From the NCBI RefSeq assembly GCF_003052515.2, contig NZ_QARE02000003.1, positions 186,001 to 250,000 of the forward strand: a stretch of DNA of 64,000 bases, read 5' to 3'. This DNA comes from Pseudomonas sp. RIT409 (GTDB lineage: Bacteria > Pseudomonadota > Gammaproteobacteria > Pseudomonadales > Pseudomonadaceae). Below, piece by piece: positions 43,891-52,436 of this stretch. Made by a program: the position numbers and the translations under genes. How positions within the stretch are numbered: position 1 is the stretch's first letter; each line of letters starts with the position of its first letter. A model generated the notes under the pieces. The model was not told the DNA's origin and made no database searches. It was given only the letters and a program-made list of their open reading frames with translations.

Positions 43891-44025
43891 ACGCGGTATG
43901 CATCCACTATTTTTGTGTCACGAATGACGCTTTCCAGGTCCAATTCGGCCCGAATCGTCTTATTCGAAGCGGCCGAATCCCGACACCTGCAAAGCGATGT
44001 CACTCAGGCGAACACGCGTTCGCGT

Positions 44026-45735
44026 TTAAGTGATTTCAGTCTTTTCCAATGCGCCAGCGAGCTCCGCGATCGTCACAGGCTTGACCGGCAGTCGAGGGGC
44101 GAACCCAGACAGCTCCGAGCGTTGTGCCCCTGTCAGGGCGCAGACCTGCTCGTCCAGCGATGCCGCGCAATAACGGCCCTGGCAGCGCCCCATGCCGATT
44201 CGCGTGTGGCGCTTGATCGCACCGACGGTGCTGATCCCGTCGTCCAACGCCTGCTTCAGCGTCGCGAAACTGACTTCCTCGCACCGACAAATCAGGCGCT
44301 GCGCATCAGCCGTCGCGTCGATGACAGGGGGCCGAGCGTCTGCCTGGTACAGCGTCCATAACGCCTTCTGAAACGCCCGCTGGCGCTTGAGCTCGGCGTC
44401 TGCGGCTTCAGCACTTTCACGCAATTCGTCACAAGGCTGATAGCCGCATTGGCTGGCCGCGTTCAAGCCCACCAAGTGCCCTTCCGCCAAGGCGGCCTTG
44501 GCTCCGCCGATCCCTGTGCAATCACCCAAGGCAAACACCCCGGCGATGTCCGTTTCGCCTTGTGCGTTGCGCCGGGTCACCAATTGCCGACGTGCCGCGT
44601 CGTAATCGTGGCTGCAGCCCAAGGCGCGCAGCAATTCATTGGCCGGTTCGAACCCATAGCCGAGGCATACGCAATCGACCTCGAAACGTTCCGGGAATGC
44701 ATTGCCGTCTCCATCACACACGCTCACCTGCAACGTTTCGCCGTGGGCCTCGATGCCCGCCACCCTCGCCCGATGGATCATCCGACCGGCGCTGCGTGCC
44801 AACGCCCAACGATAACGCAGACCGTCCAGCACCAAGCCCGGCACTGACGTCGTCATGCGTAGCAGACTGGACAGTGACGACACCCCGGGTGCCTTAGCAG
44901 CTTCCACCACCGCCACCACCGTTGCTCCCCCTGCACGCAGCTCGGCCGCCAATTGCAGATTGAGCGGGCCGTTCCCGGCGATGAGCACGCGGCGCCCTGG
45001 CAAACGTCGCGCAGTGCGCCAAAGTGTTTGCGCAGCGCCGGTGGTCATCACTCCCGGTAGCGTCCAGCCCGGTACGTGCCAGGCACGCTCGTAAGCACCT
45101 GTGGCGATGATGGTCGTCCGCGGTTTCCAGCGCTGAGTGTGGCCGTTGATGGCCACCCCGTACTCGCCGGGCTCGAATGCACCCCAGACCAGCGCGTCGC
45201 CGATCATTTCCACGCCCGCCTCCCGCACGCGAGCAATCAACTCAGCGCCCTGCCGATGCTGTCGGTCCGGGGGCTGGATGCCAGGGCCACTGACGCTCAG
45301 TTGCTTGTAATACTGGCCGCCGGCCAAGCTGCGCTCGTCCAGCACCACCACCGTTGCACCCGCCTGTCGCGCGCTCAGTGCGGCTGACAAGCCACCCGGC
45401 CCGGCACCAATGACCAGCACATCGGGGGCGCGTACCTCCATGGGTTCGATCGAAACGGCCTGCGCGACGTCCAGTGGCAAGGCAGCCTCGCCGACACTCC
45501 GTCGAACGCTGATCGGCGCCACGACTTTAGTCATGCAGGCACGCTGGTTCGGGCGCCCGTCGATCTCCACCAGACATTCCTGACACACGCCCATGCCACA
45601 GAAGATCCCGCGGCAGGCGCCGTTGCGCGTCTCACGGAAATGCTTCACGCCCCCCGCAATCAACGCAGCGGCCAGCGACTCCCCTGCCCGTGCGGTGTAT
45701 TCCGTGCCTTCGAAGGTGACTGCAATGTTTGTCAT
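44026..45735 (-). CDS. Fused [2Fe-2S] / FAD oxidoreductase (alpha-type amine dehydrogenase subunit)
   Basis: A 569-residue protein. Residues 1-90 are a [2Fe-2S] ferredoxin-like domain with the cluster cysteines in RNGACRGIFCGMGVCQECLV and QRACMT. A pyridine-nucleotide-disulfide-type FAD domain follows (VLVIGAGPGGLSAAL near 107), then RLICRCEEVSFATLKQALDD and CQGRYCAASL at the end, a BFD-like [2Fe-2S] domain. This is the layout of sarcosine oxidase alpha, opine oxidase A and D-hydroxyproline dehydrogenase alpha, here with the usually separate gamma-type ferredoxin fused in front. It probably works with the DAO-type protein encoded at 40630. It ends the transporter operon. Confidence 0.88.
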   Translation of the reverse strand: MTNIAVTFEGTEYTARAGESLAAALIAGGVKHFRETRNGACRGIFCGMGVCQECLVEIDGRPNQRACMTKVVAPISVRRSVGEAALPLDVAQAVSIEPMEVRAPDVLVIGAGPGGLSAALSARQAGATVVVLDERSLAGGQYYKQLSVSGPGIQPPDRQHRQGAELIARVREAGVEMIGDALVWGAFEPGEYGVAINGHTQRWKPRTTIIATGAYERAWHVPGWTLPGVMTTGAAQTLWRTARRLPGRRVLIAGNGPLNLQLAAELRAGGATVVAVVEAAKAPGVSSLSSLLRMTTSVPGLVLDGLRYRWALARSAGRMIHRARVAGIEAHGETLQVSVCDGDGNAFPERFEVDCVCLGYGFEPANELLRALGCSHDYDAARRQLVTRRNAQGETDIAGVFALGDCTGIGGAKAALAEGHLVGLNAASQCGYQPCDELRESAEAADAELKRQRAFQKALWTLYQADARPPVIDATADAQRLICRCEEVSFATLKQALDDGISTVGAIKRHTRIGMGRCQGRYCAASLDEQVCALTGAQRSELSGFAPRLPVKPVTIAELAGALEKTEIT

Positions 45736-45765
45736 GCCGCTTCTTCTCTGCCTTCGATCAACATC

Positions 45766-46503
45766 TCAATGCCGCAGGATCTTGCCCACGAACTCCCGGG
45801 TGCGCGCTTCGACCGGCGCCTCGAAAATCTGCTGCGGCGTCCCGATTTCCACCACCTGCCCCTTATCCATCATCACGATGCGCGTGGAGACCTCACGCAC
45901 GAACGACATCTCGTGAGAGACCAGCAACATGGTGATGCCCTCCTTCGCCAGCCCGCGCACCGTGTCGAGCACTTCGTTGACCAGCTCCGGATCCAGAGCC
46001 GCCGTGACTTCGTCCAGCAACAGGATCTGCGGACGCAAGGCCAGCGCCCGCGCAATCGCGACACGCTGTTGTTGGCCGCCGGACAACTCGTCCGGATACG
46101 CATGGTATTTCTCCCCAAGGCCCACCTTGTTCAGCAAGGCCTTGGCCTCCACCTCGACTTCGGCGCGAGGGCGCTTCTTGATCTTGGTCGGTGCGACGGT
46201 CACGTTGCGCAGCACGTCCATGTTCTGGAACAGGTTGTATTGCTGGAAGACAATGGCCATTTTGTCGCGGGCGGCGCGCAGGCTGCTTTTCGAAACATAG
46301 TCCAGCGGCTCTTCGTCGATCAGCACTTGCCCGGCCGTGGGCGGCAGCAAGCCCATCAGTACGCGCAGCAACGTGCTTTTACCGGAGCCGGACGGCCCGA
46401 TCAGGCTGATGACTTCGCCGCGATCAACCGACAAGCTCACGTTTTGCAGGACCGGAATGTGCGCGTACGCGCTCGACAGATTTACGACGTTGAGGTGAGC
46501 CAA
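45766..46503 (-). CDS. ABC transporter ATP-binding protein, polar amino acid/opine type
   Basis: A 245-residue ATPase: Walker A GPSGSGKST near residues 34-42, the signature LSGGQQQRVAIARAL, Walker B LLLDEVTAALDPE and the switch His in LLVSHEM, closest to HisP/GlnQ/OccP. The TTG at 46503 is chosen as start because GGAGA sits five bases upstream and it gives the standard beginning LAHLNVVNLSS; longer frames overlap the permease further. The start overlaps the permease gene by 80 bases, a longer overlap than usual. Energises import through the two permeases of the same operon. Confidence 0.9.
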   Translation of the reverse strand: MAHLNVVNLSSAYAHIPVLQNVSLSVDRGEVISLIGPSGSGKSTLLRVLMGLLPPTAGQVLIDEEPLDYVSKSSLRAARDKMAIVFQQYNLFQNMDVLRNVTVAPTKIKKRPRAEVEVEAKALLNKVGLGEKYHAYPDELSGGQQQRVAIARALALRPQILLLDEVTAALDPELVNEVLDTVRGLAKEGITMLLVSHEMSFVREVSTRIVMMDKGQVVEIGTPQQIFEAPVEARTREFVGKILRH

Positions 46504-47170
46504 GACGTTTCTCCAGATAAGCGCCAAATTTACTGAGCGGATAAGACAGAGCGAAATACGCAGCGAGGACGACCCCGTACACCAGGAAGGGCGAGAAGCC
46601 ACGGTTCATCAGCACCTTGCCGGTGAACGTCAGCTCGACGACACCCATCTGCGACGCCAGCGAGGTGTCCTTGATGAACATCACCATGAAGGCGAAGGCT
46701 GGCGGCAGAATGACCTTCCACGACTGCGGCAGCAGCACCATGAACAGCGTGCGGCTGAAACCGAAATTCATCACTTGGGCCGCCTCAAGCTGCTGCCGAG
46801 GCACCGACTCGAGCCCCGCCCGGATGATCTCCGAAAGGAACGCGGTGGCCACCAGGCAGATGGAGGCCGTGGCGATGGTCGACAGCGAAATGTTCGAGCC
46901 CAGGCCTTGGGAGGCGTACATGACGATGAACAGGATGACCAGAAACGGGATGCGCCGGAACACTTCGACATACACCGTCACGGCCAGTCGCAACAGCATC
47001 AGCCACTGACTGGTGGTGCTGCGGATCACGGTGATAACGAAGCCGCAAAGGGCGCCCACGGTGCAGCCGATCACGGTCATCATCAACGTGCGCCCCATGG
47101 CTTCAAGGACGAAGACCAGGGTGTACCAGGTGAAGAAGCGTGGGGCTTGGGAAATGATCAGATCGAGCAT
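46424..47170 (-). CDS. ABC transporter permease (amino acid type, HisM/GlnP-like)
   Basis: A 248-residue permease with the characteristic N-terminal helices (LVFVLEAMGRTLMMTVIGC), EVFRRIPFLVILF and the EAA-type loop region RAGLESVPRQQLEAAQVMNFG. The coupling segment LLPQSWKVILPPA lies just after. Expected five or six membrane helices. It overlaps the other permease by a single base at TGATG and the ATPase by 80 bases. The two permeases form the heterodimeric channel of a polar amino acid transporter. Confidence 0.9.
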   Translation of the reverse strand: MLDLIISQAPRFFTWYTLVFVLEAMGRTLMMTVIGCTVGALCGFVITVIRSTTSQWLMLLRLAVTVYVEVFRRIPFLVILFIVMYASQGLGSNISLSTIATASICLVATAFLSEIIRAGLESVPRQQLEAAQVMNFGFSRTLFMVLLPQSWKVILPPAFAFMVMFIKDTSLASQMGVVELTFTGKVLMNRGFSPFLVYGVVLAAYFALSYPLSKFGAYLEKRLGSPQRRKSVERVRAHSGPAKRELVG

Positions 47171-47844
47171 CAGAACACCTTGATTTTTGCGCGGAACAGG
47201 TGACGGCCAACCAGCCCCAGAGCGATCGACGCCACGAAGGTCAATGCCACATAGATCGCCGCCACGACCGAGAAGGTTTCAATGGTGCGCAGGTTGGCGG
47301 TCGAGATGTTGATCGCTCGACCGGTCAATTCCTCGACCCCGAAGATCGCGCCGATGGAACTGCCCAGCACCAGCCAGACGAAGAAGTTGCACAGTGGCGC
47401 ATAGATGGTCTTGGCGATGTGCGGCAGGATGACGTAGCGCACGGTCTGCAATCCGGACATCCCCAGGGTGACGGCGGTTTCGATTTCCGCTTTGCGCACC
47501 GACTCGACGCCAGAGCGCAGAATGTCCGTCAGGTAGGCACCCGAATTGAGCGTCAGGCCGATCAATACGGCGGTCATCGGTTCCAGCACGATGCCGACAT
47601 CGGGCAAGGCATAGAACAGGAAGAAAATCTGCACCAGCGCCGGGGTATTGGTGAACAGCGTGATGTACATGCTGACCAGGCCGCGCAGCAGGCGTCCCCC
47701 ATGCATTTTTGCCATGGCACCGGCCAGGCCGATGGCCGAGCCGAGCCAGAACGATACGAAGGCGATTTCCAGGGTGAACAGTGCGCCCTTCAATAGGTAG
47801 GGCAGGTTCTGGATCACGTTCGAGAATTGAAAGGTGTAGTCCAC
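47170..47844 (-). CDS. ABC transporter permease (amino acid type)
   Basis: A 224-residue permease, partner of the preceding one, with ITLFTNTPALVQIFFLFYALPD, the EAA loop SGVESVRKAEIETAVTLGMSG and QTVRYVILPHIAKTIYAPL. Its stop overlaps the second permease's ATG, so they are translationally coupled. It follows the binding-protein gene by 66 bases. Together with the ATPase and binding protein it makes a complete importer. Confidence 0.9.
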   Translation of the reverse strand: MDYTFQFSNVIQNLPYLLKGALFTLEIAFVSFWLGSAIGLAGAMAKMHGGRLLRGLVSMYITLFTNTPALVQIFFLFYALPDVGIVLEPMTAVLIGLTLNSGAYLTDILRSGVESVRKAEIETAVTLGMSGLQTVRYVILPHIAKTIYAPLCNFFVWLVLGSSIGAIFGVEELTGRAINISTANLRTIETFSVVAAIYVALTFVASIALGLVGRHLFRAKIKVF

Positions 47845-47910
47845 AAGGCTAATCCGTCTTTTTTGCCGTCCCCGGTGCAGCCTTTCGGGTGCACGGGGGC
47901 GCTGCGAGGG

Positions 47911-48717
47911 TTAGAAGTACGGGGTGACGGGCACTGGCGAGAGCATCGGTGCGCCGTATGCTTTCTGCCAGGTGGCATTGATGAAGCCACTGCTGTGCAT
48001 TTCGTACAGCACCACGTTCAGGTAATCCTTGAGGCCGGTGCTGTTTTTCGCCACGCCAATGCAGTCATACCCGACGGAAATTGGGTCTTTCAGCACGCGC
48101 CATTTCACGTCTGGGTAGTTCTTGGTGAAGCTCATGAAGAAGTCGATGTTCTCGACGATGGCGTCGCCACGGCCCTGGGCTACTGCGCGCACGGTGTCTG
48201 CGATGGTCTCGACCAACAAAACGTTGGCCTTGGGCAGCTCTTTCTTCAGGTAATCGACGGACCAATTGCCGCGCATGTTGACCAGTTTCACGTCAGGGCT
48301 GTCGAGCTGCTTCCAGTTATCGGCCTTGAGTTTGTCGGTGGTCAGCACTGCCATGGATTCGGTGTGCAGCGGCACGGTGAAATCGATCAGCTTGGCGCGC
48401 TCGGAGTTACGCGTCAGCGCGCCGAGGGAAATATCGATCCGGTCCGACTGCAGGAACGGCACACGCTGCGCACTCTCGGTGGGGACGAATTCGACTTTGA
48501 CGTTGAGATTGCGGGCAATTTCATTGGCCGTGTCGATGTCGAAACCGACCATTTCGTTCTGGTCGTTGTACGAACTCATCGGCGGAAAATTCGGGTTGAC
48601 CCCGACCCTCAGGGTGCCGCTCTGGATGATCGCATCCAGACTGCGCGCCTGCACGGCGCCGGCGGTCGCTGCCGCCACAACAGCCAGCGAGAGAATGACA
48701 GCTTTCAATTTCAGCAT
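47911..48717 (-). CDS. Periplasmic amino-acid-type substrate-binding protein
   Basis: A 268-residue SBP of the family-3 amino-acid type. It starts MLKLKAVILSLAVVAAATAG with a signal peptide ending near VQA, then LRVGVNPNFPPMSSYNDQNE and VGFDIDTANEIARNL (the standard start of the SBP_bac_3 domain), SDRIDISLGALTRNSERAKLI and GRGDAIVENIDFF. AGGAG lies six bases before ATG 48717; the longer frame reaches into the promoter. It captures the substrate in the periplasm for the two permeases. Upstream lies a strong inverted repeat with the GCGCACA motif. Confidence 0.92.
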   Translation of the reverse strand: MLKLKAVILSLAVVAAATAGAVQARSLDAIIQSGTLRVGVNPNFPPMSSYNDQNEMVGFDIDTANEIARNLNVKVEFVPTESAQRVPFLQSDRIDISLGALTRNSERAKLIDFTVPLHTESMAVLTTDKLKADNWKQLDSPDVKLVNMRGNWSVDYLKKELPKANVLLVETIADTVRAVAQGRGDAIVENIDFFMSFTKNYPDVKWRVLKDPISVGYDCIGVAKNSTGLKDYLNVVLYEMHSSGFINATWQKAYGAPMLSPVPVTPYF

Positions 48718-48805
48718 GTGAAACTCCTGATTGGTATGACAAGCGACACCAGCACATGCTGGCATCTCAATGTCTGACGTCGCCGCAAGTATGTCAATCA
48801 ATTTA

Positions 48806-48847
48806 TGCGCTATACGAACAAATTACGTCATAGCGCACACATTTACG
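48806..48847. promoter_or_regulatory. GCGCACA-type site 2 (before SBP/ABC operon)
   Basis: TGCGCTAT (48806-48813) and ATAGCGCA (48830-48837) form a perfect inverted repeat; GCGCACA with ATTTACG follows at 48833-48847, similar to site 6. It lies about 90 bases upstream of the SBP start. Inferred IclR operator. Confidence 0.6.
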
Positions 48848-48856
48848 CCAGCTCGT

Positions 48857-49624
48857 TTAACGCACGTAACTTGCACCGTTTACATCCAACGTGGCGCCAC
48901 TGAGGTGCCTGGATCGCCCGCTGGCCAGGAAGGCAACCAGCGCGGCGATATCGCCCGGTGGTACCCATTCGCCCATGGCCAACTGCGCCGTGACGCCCTC
49001 CTCGCCCCCTTGCGTCAGGGCAAACGACTCGGACATCTGTGTGCGCACAACGCCGGGAGCCACGATGTAGGCGAGAATCCCCTCTTTGGCGTAGGCCCGA
49101 GCCACTGTTTGGGTCATCGAGCGCACAGCAGCTTTGGAAGCGGCATAGGCGATCGTGTCCGGGTTGGTTACGCCACGCTGCGCCGCCCAACTGGAAATGG
49201 TGATGAGGATGCCCCCGCCATTGGCCTGGAAATGCTTCACCGCGCGCCGGATCAGGCGCGCAGGTGCGAGCACATTCACGCCCAGGGTTTCATCCCAAAC
49301 GCGGTCCCACGTTTCGTCATCACTCGCAAAACCGCCGTTCCAGCGCATGATCGCGGCATTGTTCACGAATCCGTCGATACGGCCTTGCCAGGCTTGGGCT
49401 TGATCCCAGAGCTGCTCCACAGCAGCCAGATCATGAAGATCGGCCTGCAAAAAAAGCTTGTCTGCGTCTACCACGCCGGCCAGCGCCTGTTCGGCACCCT
49501 CGCGGTCTGCACCGTAATGGGCGATGACTCGCGCGCCCGCTTCGCCCAAGGCGGTGGCAATCGCGGCACCAATCCCTTTGGAAGCACCCGTGACAAGCAA
49601 CGTCTTACCTTTCAGGTCAAACAT
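48857..49624 (-). CDS. SDR family oxidoreductase
   Basis: A 255-residue SDR: LLVTGASKGIGAAIA near the start, NNAAIMRW near 90, ILITISSWAAQRG with the catalytic Ser, and AYAASKAAVRSMTQT with Tyr and Lys. The end SGATLDVNGASYVR differs slightly from the usual VDGG. A GCGCACAAT palindrome lies upstream at 49879. It is the third SDR of the regulon block and the only one preceded directly by its own copy of the motif. Substrate unknown. Confidence 0.88.
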   Translation of the reverse strand: MFDLKGKTLLVTGASKGIGAAIATALGEAGARVIAHYGADREGAEQALAGVVDADKLFLQADLHDLAAVEQLWDQAQAWQGRIDGFVNNAAIMRWNGGFASDDETWDRVWDETLGVNVLAPARLIRRAVKHFQANGGGILITISSWAAQRGVTNPDTIAYAASKAAVRSMTQTVARAYAKEGILAYIVAPGVVRTQMSESFALTQGGEEGVTAQLAMGEWVPPGDIAALVAFLASGRSRHLSGATLDVNGASYVR

Positions 49625-49878
49625 TCAAGACTCCATGCAAAGTCCGCTGCATTGATCAAGCCAATGCGCGGGCTAACGTCGTCAGATCGCTTGAGCGATC
49701 CTTGAAATGAAAGTGAGGTGACGCGCCGAGCGAACTGGCTGGCGTCGAGACAGTGCCCAAAGGGCAAAAGGGACCGCAGGCCAAATGCGCTGCGTGGGAC
49801 GTGCGTGAAGTGCTGCGTGCATCAGTGAAACCCCATCGTTTGCTATTTTCGTTGTTTTCGATGTGGAGCCTAAGGTAT

Positions 49879-49912
49879 CGCACAATTGTGCGCATTGCAA
49901 ACTATTGTGCGC
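49879..49912. promoter_or_regulatory. GCGCACAAT-type sites 3 (before SDR)
   Basis: CGCACAATTGTGCG at 49879-49892 is a perfect 14-base palindrome; a second ATTGTGCGC is at 49904-49912. The rest of the 49625-50008 gap has a terminator for the IclR gene and no gene. Confidence 0.65.
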
Positions 49913-49954
49913 GGTTTTTCGCGCTTTCTCTCTTCGCTTCGGGAAAACGCGGGC

Positions 49955-49991
49955 GAAAAAAAACGCGCCTAATTCGCTGATTGAGGCGCGT
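49955..49991 (-). terminator. Rho-independent terminator of the IclR gene
   Basis: On the minus strand ACGCGCCT ... AGGCGCGT (49991-49963) forms an 8-bp stem followed directly by eight T residues. It lies 18 bases beyond the IclR stop codon. Confidence 0.75.
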
Positions 49992-50008
49992 CTTTAATAT
50001 TTGAAGCG

Positions 50009-50803
50009 TCAGCCTTGAAGGGCTTGGGTAATGTTCTTCGACGCTTCGAGCAGTTCGCTCAGGATTCGTGTGCTCATGTCTTGGAGGGTCACGCGGTCCG
50101 TCGGGCAAGGGACGTTAAGGGCTGCGACCACGCGCCCGTCCCGATCGCGGACAGGCACCGAAATCGAGCGCAGGCTTATTTCCAGTTCCTGATCGACGAT
50201 CGACCAACCTCTGAGCCGGGTTTCATTGATCAATTCTCGCAGCTTCACCTTGGAGGTCACGGTGTGCTGAGTGAACTTGGTCAACGTGGCCTTATCGAGG
50301 TATTCCTGCAACTCTGATTCAGGCAGCGCGGCGAGCAACACCCGCCCTGTGGACACGCTATGAGCGGGCGAACGGCTGCCGATTGAGATGCTGATGTTGA
50401 CGACGCGCGTGGAGTTGGCACGCGCCACATAAATCACCGAGTCACCATCGAGCACTGCTGCGAAGCAGGACTCCTGGAGACGATCGGACAGGGCGCTCAT
50501 GATGGGCTGTGCAACGTCCCAGATGTTCATTGAGGACAGCGCGGAAAAGCCGATTTCGAGAATCTTGGGTTTGAGGCTGAAGTATTTGCCATCGCTCTCG
50601 GCGTACCCCTCACGCACTAGCGTGAGAAGGAAACGCCGAGCGGTTGCCCGACTCATGCCACTGGCCTCTGCCACCTCGCTCAGCGTTCGCCTCGGCGTGT
50701 GACGGGTGAAGGTCTTGATGACTTCGAGGCCGCGCGCGAAAGAACCCACATAATCGCGATCACGGTTTTCAAGGTCGTCGATGGAAGATTCTGAATCGAG
50801 CAT
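50009..50803 (-). CDS. IclR family transcriptional regulator (PcaR/PobR-like)
   Basis: A 264-residue IclR regulator. The winged HTH is at about residues 20-85 (YVGSFARGLEVIKTFTRHTPRRTL, EVAEASGMSRATARRFLLTLVREGY), as in the PcaR/PcaU/PobR branch. The effector domain holds STRVVNISISIGSRSPAHSVSTGRVLLAALP and WSIVDQELEISLRSISVPVRDRDGRVVAALNV. It sits in the middle of the block, and a GCGCACA motif is found in every promoter gap of the block, including its own. I infer that it regulates the whole set and itself. The effector is probably a pathway intermediate. Confidence 0.9.
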   Translation of the reverse strand: MLDSESSIDDLENRDRDYVGSFARGLEVIKTFTRHTPRRTLSEVAEASGMSRATARRFLLTLVREGYAESDGKYFSLKPKILEIGFSALSSMNIWDVAQPIMSALSDRLQESCFAAVLDGDSVIYVARANSTRVVNISISIGSRSPAHSVSTGRVLLAALPESELQEYLDKATLTKFTQHTVTSKVKLRELINETRLRGWSIVDQELEISLRSISVPVRDRDGRVVAALNVPCPTDRVTLQDMSTRILSELLEASKNITQALQG

Positions 50804-50828
50804 TTTTTGACACCATGGTTAGAAAATT

Positions 50829-50847
50829 CTGTGCGACGAGCGCACAG
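50829..50847. promoter_or_regulatory. GCGCACA-type site 4 (before IclR gene)
   Basis: CTGTGCG-acgag-CGCACAG is a perfect inverted repeat 26 bases before the IclR start, placed for autoregulation. Confidence 0.6.
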
Positions 50848-50865
50848 ATGTTTGGGCGGAATATA

Positions 50866-52323
50866 TCAGTTCACCTGGGCGACGCATACGTATTTTAGCT
50901 CGGTGAATTCTTCGATGGCGTGATGGGAGCCTTCGCGGCCAATGCCCGAAGACTTCACGCCGCCGAATGGCGCACCTTCATATGACGTTGCACCGGTGTT
51001 CACGCCGACGATCCCAACTTCCAACGCCTCACTCACTCGCCATACCCGCGCGTTGTCTCGGGTAAAGAAGTACGCGGCCAAGCCAAACTCGGTATCGTTG
51101 GCGGCGGCGACGACTTCGGCCTCCGTTTCAAAGCGGAACACGGGCGCCACCGGGCCGAAGGTTTCTTCCACGGCGATGCGCATGTCAGCGGTCACATCAG
51201 CCAGCACGGTCGGCTCGTAAAACGTCTGTCCGAGGGCGTGCCGACGGCCACCGGTGACGACGCGCGCACCCAGGGCCAGCGCGTCATCAATGTGCTCCTG
51301 AACTTTGAGCACCGCGGCTTCATCGATCAACGGCCCCTGTTGAACGCCCGGTGTCTGACCATCCCCGACCTTGAGGGCAGCGACAGCCGCAGCGAAACGC
51401 TCGACGAAACGATCATGAATGGCGCTTTGCACGTAAATGCGGTTCGCGCAAACGCACGTCTGGCCCATGTTGCGAAATTTAGAGGCCATGGCGCCCTCCA
51501 CAGCGACGTCGATGTCCGCATCATCGAATATGATCAGCGGCGCGTTGCCACCCAGTTCCAACGCTACTTTCTTGATCGTTCCTGCCGCTTTGGCCATCAG
51601 TGAACGCCCGACTTCCGTGGACCCCGTAAAGGTCACTTTACGCACCAGCGGATGAGTGGAAAGTTCATCACCCACCTCCCCGGCCGCCCCCGTGACCACG
51701 CTGAATACCCCGGCAGGCAACCCGGCGCGCTGGCCGAGTTCGGCCAATGCCAGCGCTGAAAAAGGCGTGGCACTGGCCGGCTTCAGCACCATGCTGCAGC
51801 CAGCGGCAATAGCTGGGCCTGCCTTGCGGGGAATCATTGCCATCGGGAAATTCCACGGGGTGATCGCCGCGCAAACGCCGATAGGCTGACGCAGCACCAG
51901 CAGGCGCTGGCCGGGTTGAGCGGCGGGCAGCACTTCGCCGTAAACGCGCTTGGCTTCCTCGGCAAACCATTCAAAAAATGCTGCGCCGTAAAGGATCTCG
52001 CCTTTCGCTTCGGCCAGCGGCTTGCCCTGCTCGGCGGTGAGGATCAGCGCCAGATCATCAGCATTTTCCACGATCAGGTCGTACCAGCGCTTGACCACTT
52101 TCGCCCGATCGCCAGCCGAACGCGCGGCCCACAATTTGTAAGCCTTCTCTGCGCCCTCCACGGCCTCGACAGTTTCTTTGCGGCCAGCCTTGGGCACCCT
52201 TCCTACCGGCTCGCCGGTACTGGGATTGACCACGTCGATCCAGCTGCAACCCTCGGGTACAGACCATTCGCCGTTAACGAAGATCGCCTGCTTGAGCAAT
52301 GAAGGGTCTTTCAGATTCAGCAT
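50866..52323 (-). CDS. NAD(P)-dependent aldehyde dehydrogenase (GabD/semialdehyde type)
   Basis: A 485-residue ALDH. TPWNFPMAMIPRK at about 156, FTGSTEVGR near 232, catalytic Glu at about 256 (VALELGGNAPL) and Cys at about 290 in NMGQTCVCANR (the TCVCANR form is typical of the succinate- or glutarate-semialdehyde dehydrogenase group). It is divergent from the class III aminotransferase gene and shares that gap with a GCGCACA site. A consistent reading is that the aminotransferase makes a semialdehyde and this enzyme oxidises it. GAGGAAA precedes the ATG. Confidence 0.9.
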   Translation of the reverse strand: MLNLKDPSLLKQAIFVNGEWSVPEGCSWIDVVNPSTGEPVGRVPKAGRKETVEAVEGAEKAYKLWAARSAGDRAKVVKRWYDLIVENADDLALILTAEQGKPLAEAKGEILYGAAFFEWFAEEAKRVYGEVLPAAQPGQRLLVLRQPIGVCAAITPWNFPMAMIPRKAGPAIAAGCSMVLKPASATPFSALALAELGQRAGLPAGVFSVVTGAAGEVGDELSTHPLVRKVTFTGSTEVGRSLMAKAAGTIKKVALELGGNAPLIIFDDADIDVAVEGAMASKFRNMGQTCVCANRIYVQSAIHDRFVERFAAAVAALKVGDGQTPGVQQGPLIDEAAVLKVQEHIDDALALGARVVTGGRRHALGQTFYEPTVLADVTADMRIAVEETFGPVAPVFRFETEAEVVAAANDTEFGLAAYFFTRDNARVWRVSEALEVGIVGVNTGATSYEGAPFGGVKSSGIGREGSHHAIEEFTELKYVCVAQVN

Positions 52324-52390
52324 GTTTTGTTTCCTCGATGCGGATTGATGGTGCTACATTGATGTTCGCGCTTCGCCCATATCAACGCAC

Positions 52391-52400
52391 TGCGCACAAA
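52391..52400. promoter_or_regulatory. GCGCACAAA-type site 5 (between ALDH and aminotransferase)
   Basis: GCGCACAAATTATC sits between two divergent starts, 68 bases from the ALDH and 37 bases from the aminotransferase. Weaker symmetry than the other sites. Confidence 0.5.
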
Positions 52401-52436
52401 TTATCAACTGGAAACACGCACGATTCAGGAGCCACC

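Noticed and set aside
49753..49980. 75-residue plus-strand open frame over the GCGCACA sites
   Set aside because: Covers regulatory palindromes and the terminator; no start signal or similarity.
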